DNA of 64,000 nucleotides from an uncultured Eubacterium sp. (GTDB taxonomy: Bacteria; Bacillota; Clostridia; Lachnospirales; Lachnospiraceae): assembly GCA_947178105.1 (NCBI GenBank), contig CAMWXD010000001.1, positions 62,001 to 126,000 on the forward strand, in the 5' to 3' direction. Of this stretch, positions 59,375 to 64,000 are shown piece by piece; positions within the stretch are counted from its first letter, which is position 1; each line of letters starts with the position of its first letter. The notes beneath the pieces are model-generated. The model had not been told where the DNA came from. It did not search any database and worked only from the letters and a program-made list of their open reading frames with translations. The position numbers and the translations under genes are program-made.

Positions 59375-59408
59375 CTAGTATTCCCGTAGGAATATAGTAG
59401 TATATTCC
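59375..59408 (-). promoter_or_regulatory. Overlapping palindromes upstream of nifS (candidate Rrf2/IscR-type operator)
   Basis: GGAATATA (59389-59396), four bases, TATATTCC (59401-59408) is a perfect inverted repeat; CTAGTATTCC (59375-59384) with GGAATATAG (59389-59397) forms a second, sharing one arm. A TATACT -10 (minus, 59399-59404) lies inside. The GGAATAT core recalls sites of Rrf2-family sensors of Fe-S or cysteine status. Confidence 0.5.
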
Positions 59409-59536
59409 GATAAAAAAGCGGGAAACCGTATCGCTACGCTCCCCTCTTTTTCATTCCTGTTGTATTTTAGATCACATTTCGTAAAGACACCTTCATTATA
59501 ACGCATTCTTTTCAAATGTCAATTATTTTCTGTCAA

Positions 59537-60820
59537 TTATTTGCGCAATAATTTTTCCGCACTCACAAGCTTGACGCAGCAGGCAAATACTTCTGCCGCC
59601 TGTTTCATTTCTTCCAGCTTTGGAAAGGTCGGCGCAATACGGATCACCGTATCTTTTGGATCTATACCGTAAGGGAACGGCGCCCCGGCAGCCGTCATGA
59701 CAATCCCTGCTTCTCTTGCCTTTGCTACAATCGCTTTTGCACAGCCTTCCATTGCTTCAAAGCAGATAAAGTATCCGCCTTTTGGACGAATCCATGTCCC
59801 GATGCCAAGCGGGGCGACTTCTTTTGACAGGATCTCGTCTACGGCTTCAAACTTTGGACGGATCAGCGCGGCGTGCTTTGCCATATGTGCGCGGACGCCG
59901 TCCATATCCTTTAAATATCTCGTATGTGTCCACTGCTTGATCTTGTCATGGCCGATCGTCTGTACAGACATCTGCTTTAACAGATCCTGGCGGTTCGTAT
60001 CCGACATGCCCATTGCTGAGATCCCGGCGCCGGAAAAGGTCACCTTGGACGTCGAGCAGAACTCATAGACCATATCCGGGTTGCCAGCTTTTTCACATTC
60101 CGGCAGAATCGGCAGCAGCATATCCCGGTCGTCCTCATACAGGTCGTGCACCGCATATGCGTTGTCCCAGTAAATGCGGAAATCCTCTGCCGCCGGCTTT
60201 AATGCCGCAAAACGGCGGACAGTTTCATCCGAATATGTAATGCCCTGCGGATTGGAATATTTCGGAACGCACCAGATCCCTTTGACTGCCGCGTCCTCCT
60301 GGACAAGCTTTTCTACCAAATCCATATCCGGCCCATCGGGATGCATCGGAATCTGAACCATTTCTATACCAAAATACTCTGTGATCGCAAAATGCCTGTC
60401 ATACCCAGGCACTGGGCATAAAAATTTGACCTTATCCAGCCTGCACCACGGCGTGGAGCCTAACACCCCATGCAGCATCGACCTTGCGATTGTATCATAC
60501 ATAATGCTCAGGCTAGCATTGCCATGGACGATCACCTGCTCCTGCTTGCAGTCCATAAACCCTGCCATCAGGCGCTTCGCTTCATCAATCCCGTCCAGGC
60601 TCCCGTAATTGCGGCAGTCCGTTCCCGCCTCTGTGCGCAGTACAGACTGCGAGCTGATGATATCGTACATCCCCATAGACAAGTCCAACTGGAGCGGCGA
60701 AGGCTTGCCTCTTGTCAGATCCAGGCTCAGCCCAAGCGCCTTGATCTTTGCAAACTCCTGTTCCAGAGACCTGTGTTCTGCCAGCAGTTCTTCTTTTGTC
60801 ATTTCCAAATATGTTTTCAT
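59537..60820 (-). CDS. Class I aminotransferase, PF12897 aspartate-aminotransferase type
   Basis: A 427-residue PLP aminotransferase. It opens MKTYLEMTKEELLAEHRSLE and has LDLTRGKPSPLQLDLS (about 33-48), a marker of the PF12897 subgroup, WDNAYAVHDL (about 214, the PLP Asp/Tyr region) and the Schiff-base Lys in CSTSKVTFSGAG (about 250). Substrate is probably aspartate or a related amino acid with 2-oxoglutarate. The ATG at 60820 follows GGAAGG; a longer frame to 60913 overlaps rarA and is not likely. It lies 65 bases downstream of rarA. Confidence 0.87.
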   Translation of the reverse strand: MKTYLEMTKEELLAEHRSLEQEFAKIKALGLSLDLTRGKPSPLQLDLSMGMYDIISSQSVLRTEAGTDCRNYGSLDGIDEAKRLMAGFMDCKQEQVIVHGNASLSIMYDTIARSMLHGVLGSTPWCRLDKVKFLCPVPGYDRHFAITEYFGIEMVQIPMHPDGPDMDLVEKLVQEDAAVKGIWCVPKYSNPQGITYSDETVRRFAALKPAAEDFRIYWDNAYAVHDLYEDDRDMLLPILPECEKAGNPDMVYEFCSTSKVTFSGAGISAMGMSDTNRQDLLKQMSVQTIGHDKIKQWTHTRYLKDMDGVRAHMAKHAALIRPKFEAVDEILSKEVAPLGIGTWIRPKGGYFICFEAMEGCAKAIVAKAREAGIVMTAAGAPFPYGIDPKDTVIRIAPTFPKLEEMKQAAEVFACCVKLVSAEKLLRK

Positions 60821-60885
60821 AGCCTTTTCCTTCCGTAAATATACCATGATACGCTGCCTGCATCTGCTGCCAACCGTTTTGCAGC

Positions 60886-62226
60886 TTAATGGTGCAGCCC
60901 GTCTTTTTTCCATTCCTGCACTTTTTGCAAATACGCACGGATCTGCTTTTCATAGCCGTTTTCTGTCGGCTGATAAAATGTCATTCCCTCCAGCTCATCC
61001 GGCAAATACTGCTGCGCCACATAATGGTCTGGATAGGCATGCGCGTATTGATAATTTGCACCGCGCCCAAGCTTTGCGCTGGACTTATAATGCGCATCCT
61101 GCAAATGTGCCGGCACCGGCGGCGTCTTTCTTGTACGTACTGCCTCAAACGCACTGCCGACCGCTTCACATGCCGCGTTGCTCTTTGGCGCGCTTGCCAC
61201 ATACGTAACCGCTTGCGATAAAATGATCTGCGCTTCCGGCATTCCAATGCGCTCTGCCGCAAGCGAAGCCGCGACTGCGACCTGCAGCGCCTGCGGGTCT
61301 GCGTTGCCGACATCTTCTGATGCGCAAATCATAATCCTCCTTGCGATAAACCGGATATCCTCTCCGGCATACAGCATTCTCGCCAGATAGTAAACCGCCG
61401 CGTCCGGGTCAGACCCGCGCATACTTTTAATAAACGCAGATACTGTGTCGTAATGATTGTCCCCAGACTTATCATAACGGACGACGCGTTTTTGGATACA
61501 TTCCACAGCCGTGTCCAGCGTAATATGGATCTTCCCATCCGCACTGCGCTCCGTTGTCAGTATGCCGAGCTCCACTGCTGTCAAAGCAGCCCTGGCATCT
61601 CCGTTTGCCGCATCCGCCAAAAACTGCGCCGCATCCTCTTCGAGCAGCGCCCCATAAGCCCCCATGCCTTTCTCCGTGTCAGACACCGCGCGAAACAGAA
61701 GCGTTTGAATGTCCTCCGCCGAAAGCGGGTGCAGCTCAAAAATAATGGAACGCGACAGCAGCGCCCCATTCACTTCAAAATAAGGATTTTCCGTGGTCGC
61801 CCCGACCAAAATAACCGTCCCGTCTTCTACAAACGGAAGCAGATAGTCCTGCTGGCCTTTGTTAAAACGGTGGATCTCATCGATAAACAATATCGTCTTT
61901 TTCCCGTACATACCCTGATTGTTTTTTGCCTGCCCGATGACTTCTTCCATATCCTTTTTGCCGGAAGAAGTCGCGTTTAACTGCAAAAACTCTGCCCGCG
62001 TTGTGTTTGCAATCACCTTTGCAAGCGTTGTCTTGCCGGTGCCAGGCGGCCCGTAAAAAATAACAGAGCTCAACTGGTCTGCTTTGATTGCACGGTACAG
62101 CAGCTTGTCTTTCCCAATAATATGCTGCTGGCCGACGACCTCCTCCAAAGACGACGGGCGCAGCCTTGAGGCAAGCGGCGCTTCTTTTTGAAGCTGCTGC
62201 TCTCTCATATAATCAAATAAATCCAT
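60886..62226 (-). CDS. rarA: Replication-associated recombination protein A (MgsA/WRNIP1 family)
   Basis: A 446-residue AAA+ ATPase acting at stalled replication forks. Walker A is GPPGTGKTTLAK (about 59-70), Walker B FIDEIHRFNKGQQD (about 117-130), sensor 1 VGATTENPYFEVN, and the C-terminal MgsA domain (about 250-440) includes KSMRGSDPDAAVYYLARML and GRGANYQYAHAYP. Full length with AGGAGG upstream. It follows recQ by 19 bases: a repair operon recQ-rarA, with the aminotransferase gene possibly carried along. Confidence 0.95.
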   Translation of the reverse strand: MDLFDYMREQQLQKEAPLASRLRPSSLEEVVGQQHIIGKDKLLYRAIKADQLSSVIFYGPPGTGKTTLAKVIANTTRAEFLQLNATSSGKKDMEEVIGQAKNNQGMYGKKTILFIDEIHRFNKGQQDYLLPFVEDGTVILVGATTENPYFEVNGALLSRSIIFELHPLSAEDIQTLLFRAVSDTEKGMGAYGALLEEDAAQFLADAANGDARAALTAVELGILTTERSADGKIHITLDTAVECIQKRVVRYDKSGDNHYDTVSAFIKSMRGSDPDAAVYYLARMLYAGEDIRFIARRIMICASEDVGNADPQALQVAVAASLAAERIGMPEAQIILSQAVTYVASAPKSNAACEAVGSAFEAVRTRKTPPVPAHLQDAHYKSSAKLGRGANYQYAHAYPDHYVAQQYLPDELEGMTFYQPTENGYEKQIRAYLQKVQEWKKDGLHH

Positions 62227-62245
62227 ACATCCTCCTTACGCATCC

Positions 62246-64000
62246 TTATGCTATGACCATGGCAACGACCATCCGCTGCGCTTCTTCCTTATAATAAATG
62301 TCTTCATATTCCGTCCCTTTTTTGCTCCTGCGCATCCCGATCAGCAGCCCCGCAGCCCTTCCTTTTTCTGTCACATACTTCCTCCGGATGCCGTCCTGAA
62401 CCGCTTCGCCTGCATATTCCAATGCCTGCATCCTGCGAAAAATCTCTGCGCCGGAAATCTTTTTCGTCGTATCCGCATCCCGCAGCCCATTCAGCTTTTC
62501 TGCAAGCTCCGCCACCAGATATTTTTCCGCATAAGGAAACGCTGCCGCCTGTTCCTTTGTCAGAGAAAAGTCCGCCTTCTTTTTACATGGGGCTTTCATT
62601 TCCTGCCCCGATGCTCCCTGTGCTGCAGCCTGTGGAGCATCGCCGAAATAGTATTTTTCGCGCGCTCCTTTTGTATAATCCAGTACTGCTGCCAAAAACC
62701 GCTGTCCATACCGGTTATATTTATGTTCTCCGACACCGTTTACCTGCATCATCTCACTTTTATCAAACGGCGCTTTGACACACAAGTCTACGAGCGTCTT
62801 ATCGGAAAATATAATATAAGGCGGCAGCCCTTCCTCTTTTGCGATCTCGGTGCGTAGCGCGCGCAGCCGCTCGAACAGCTCCAGCCCTTTGGAATTTAAA
62901 ATATCTGACCTGCGCATTTTGGCGCTGGCGGATGCGCGCCCTGTTTCAGCTTTTCGATGATCCTCCTTCACTTTTTTCAAGAGCACCCGGCGCCTGCCGT
63001 CCACCACGTCGCCCGCCGCCTGCTGTACTTTTAGGAGCGCATATTTATCCTTTGTCGCCGCAAGCAGCCCCTCGACGAGCATCTGATTGATGATTTCCTT
63101 GATTTCCATTTCCCGCAGCTCCTTCAAGCTGCCATAGGACGCGTACTCAAACACCCCATACTCCCGCAGCTTTGCACGGCCGTCTCCCGCCAGGATTCCG
63201 GCTGTCACATTGATCCCATACCGCTGCCTGCTTTCCAAAATGCAGGCGATAATCTTCATTGCTGCCTGCGTCACATCTGTCTCCTCGTATTCCCTGGCAC
63301 AATTTTGGCAGTTTTCACACCTGCCGGTTCCCATTTCGCCAAAATAGCGCAAAATATACTCCCGCAGGCAGCCTGTCGTCATACAATAATAGTTCATCGT
63401 ACGAAGGCGCTCTTCGTCCCGTTCCCGGATCTGCTCGATTTCGTCCCACGTACTGTCTGGATTCGGCTCCTTGCTCTCAATCAGAAACCGGTTGACTGCG
63501 ACATCCTGGGCACTGTAAAGCAGGATACACTCCGCGCGCTCCCCGTCGCGCCCTGCCCTGCCTGCTTCCTGGTAATAATTTTCCAGGCTTTGGGGCATAT
63601 TATAATGGATCACATAACGTACGTTAGACTTGTCGATGCCCATGCCAAACGCATTGGTTGCTACCATGACCGGGCGCACATCGTAAATAAAATCCTCCTG
63701 GCTGCGCCTGCGCTCGTCCCCGCTCAGCCCCGCATGGTATTTCGCCGCAGCGATTCCCTGTGCGCACAGCTTTTCGCAGACGCTGTCCACATTTTTTCTT
63801 GTCGCACAGTAAATAATCCCGCTCTCCTGCTTGTGTTCCTGCACATACTGCATGACATAGCCGTCCTTTTGCCGCGTTGTTTCCACGGCAAAAAACAGGT
63901 TTTTCCGGTCAAAGCCTGTGACCAGCACATAAGGATCACAAAGCCCCAGGACGCAGGCGATATCTTCTTTTACCTTTTCCGTAGCCGTAGCTGTAAATGC
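62246..64000 (-). CDS. recQ: RecQ-family ATP-dependent DNA helicase, 5' end outside window
   Basis: The frame runs from the window edge without a start (584 residues present), beginning AFTATATEKVKEDI, helicase motif III, so the first about 190 residues are missing. Then come helicase motifs IV-VI (GIIYCATRKNVD, TNAFGMGIDKSNVRYVIHY, QEAGRAGRDG), the RQC zinc cluster (CLREYILRYFGE...CENCQNC), a winged helix, an HRDC domain (about 345-425; IFSDKTLVDLCVK) and an extra tail of about 120 residues ending in a WYL/AraC-unlike basic wing (RRKYVTEKGRAAGLL). RecQ unwinds forked DNA in recombinational repair. Upstream partner of rarA. Confidence 0.93.
   Translation of the reverse strand, partial: AFTATATEKVKEDIACVLGLCDPYVLVTGFDRKNLFFAVETTRQKDGYVMQYVQEHKQESGIIYCATRKNVDSVCEKLCAQGIAAAKYHAGLSGDERRRSQEDFIYDVRPVMVATNAFGMGIDKSNVRYVIHYNMPQSLENYYQEAGRAGRDGERAECILLYSAQDVAVNRFLIESKEPNPDSTWDEIEQIRERDEERLRTMNYYCMTTGCLREYILRYFGEMGTGRCENCQNCAREYEETDVTQAAMKIIACILESRQRYGINVTAGILAGDGRAKLREYGVFEYASYGSLKELREMEIKEIINQMLVEGLLAATKDKYALLKVQQAAGDVVDGRRRVLLKKVKEDHRKAETGRASASAKMRRSDILNSKGLELFERLRALRTEIAKEEGLPPYIIFSDKTLVDLCVKAPFDKSEMMQVNGVGEHKYNRYGQRFLAAVLDYTKGAREKYYFGDAPQAAAQGASGQEMKAPCKKKADFSLTKEQAAAFPYAEKYLVAELAEKLNGLRDADTTKKISGAEIFRRMQALEYAGEAVQDGIRRKYVTEKGRAAGLLIGMRRSKKGTEYEDIYYKEEAQRMVVAMVIA

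Overview
The window reads as chromosomal DNA from an anaerobic, low-to-mid-GC Gram-positive of the Clostridia, most likely Lachnospiraceae. This is inferred from pyruvate:ferredoxin oxidoreductase preceded by a DUF3787 small protein, a PaaK/ACT-domain pair, a teichoic-acid-type CDP-alditol cluster, an eukaryote-like (type 2) isoleucyl-tRNA synthetase, AGGAGG-type ribosome binding sites and a CIRCE element. Genus cannot be fixed. No rRNA, tRNA, CRISPR array or intact insertion sequence was seen. Most genes lie on the minus strand.

Layout. 1-6.6 kb: an MBOAT acyltransferase cut by the window edge, a DUF2325 gene behind a promoter with paired operator-like repeats, glycogen debranching enzyme, a SAM methyltransferase, and an AT-rich two-gene cassette (AAA/OLD-like ATPase plus a small protein with an ELK nuclease-like motif). 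6.8-16 kb: glycogen phosphorylase, ileS, a Q/N/Y-rich DUF4190 membrane protein, and a UDP-glucose dehydrogenase/nucleotidyltransferase pair. 16-24.5 kb is patchy accessory DNA: a PBECR4-like putative nuclease behind a structured RNA, paaK-ACT, a small-RNA candidate, a secreted M13 peptidase, a TxpA-like type I toxin-antitoxin locus, and a DUF4143 ATPase with an internal deletion. 24.3-26.4 kb: a BlaI/BlaR1-type sensor pair with a small overlapping gene.

26.6-41.5 kb is a minus-strand surface-polymer locus. It holds three CDP-glycerol/ribitol phosphotransferase-family proteins, TarI/TarJ for CDP-ribitol, a second IspD-like cytidylyltransferase next to a sugar-nucleotide SDR, two pyruvyl-transferase-family proteins (one fused to a GDPD-like domain), and a secreted 5'-nucleotidase with Ig-like repeats. 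An Abi_2 (AbiF-like) HEPN gene with its own promoter and a leader stem-loop follows at 41.8 kb.

42.9-50.5 kb is central metabolism: DUF3787-nifJ, then marR-citrate synthase-O-acetylhomoserine sulfhydrylase, preceded by a CIRCE box and a terminated leader RNA. 50.5-55.6 kb: an Rpn/PDDEXK transposase-type nuclease, a LytTR regulator behind an attenuator-like hairpin, shikimate kinase, a CPBP protease and an EF-hand protein. 55.6-64 kb is housekeeping: nifS-nifU-mnmA-mrp (cysteine sulfur to Fe-S clusters and tRNA thiolation, with a palindromic operator candidate), a PF12897-type aminotransferase, rarA and the 3' part of recQ.

The most interesting material is at small scale: several candidate RNA-controlled toxin or defence loci (PBECR4-like, TxpA-like, AbiF-like), the ATPase/ELK-motif cassette, and the pyruvyl-transferase/GDPD-like fusion. 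All functions are inferred from sequence reading alone; no database search was run.
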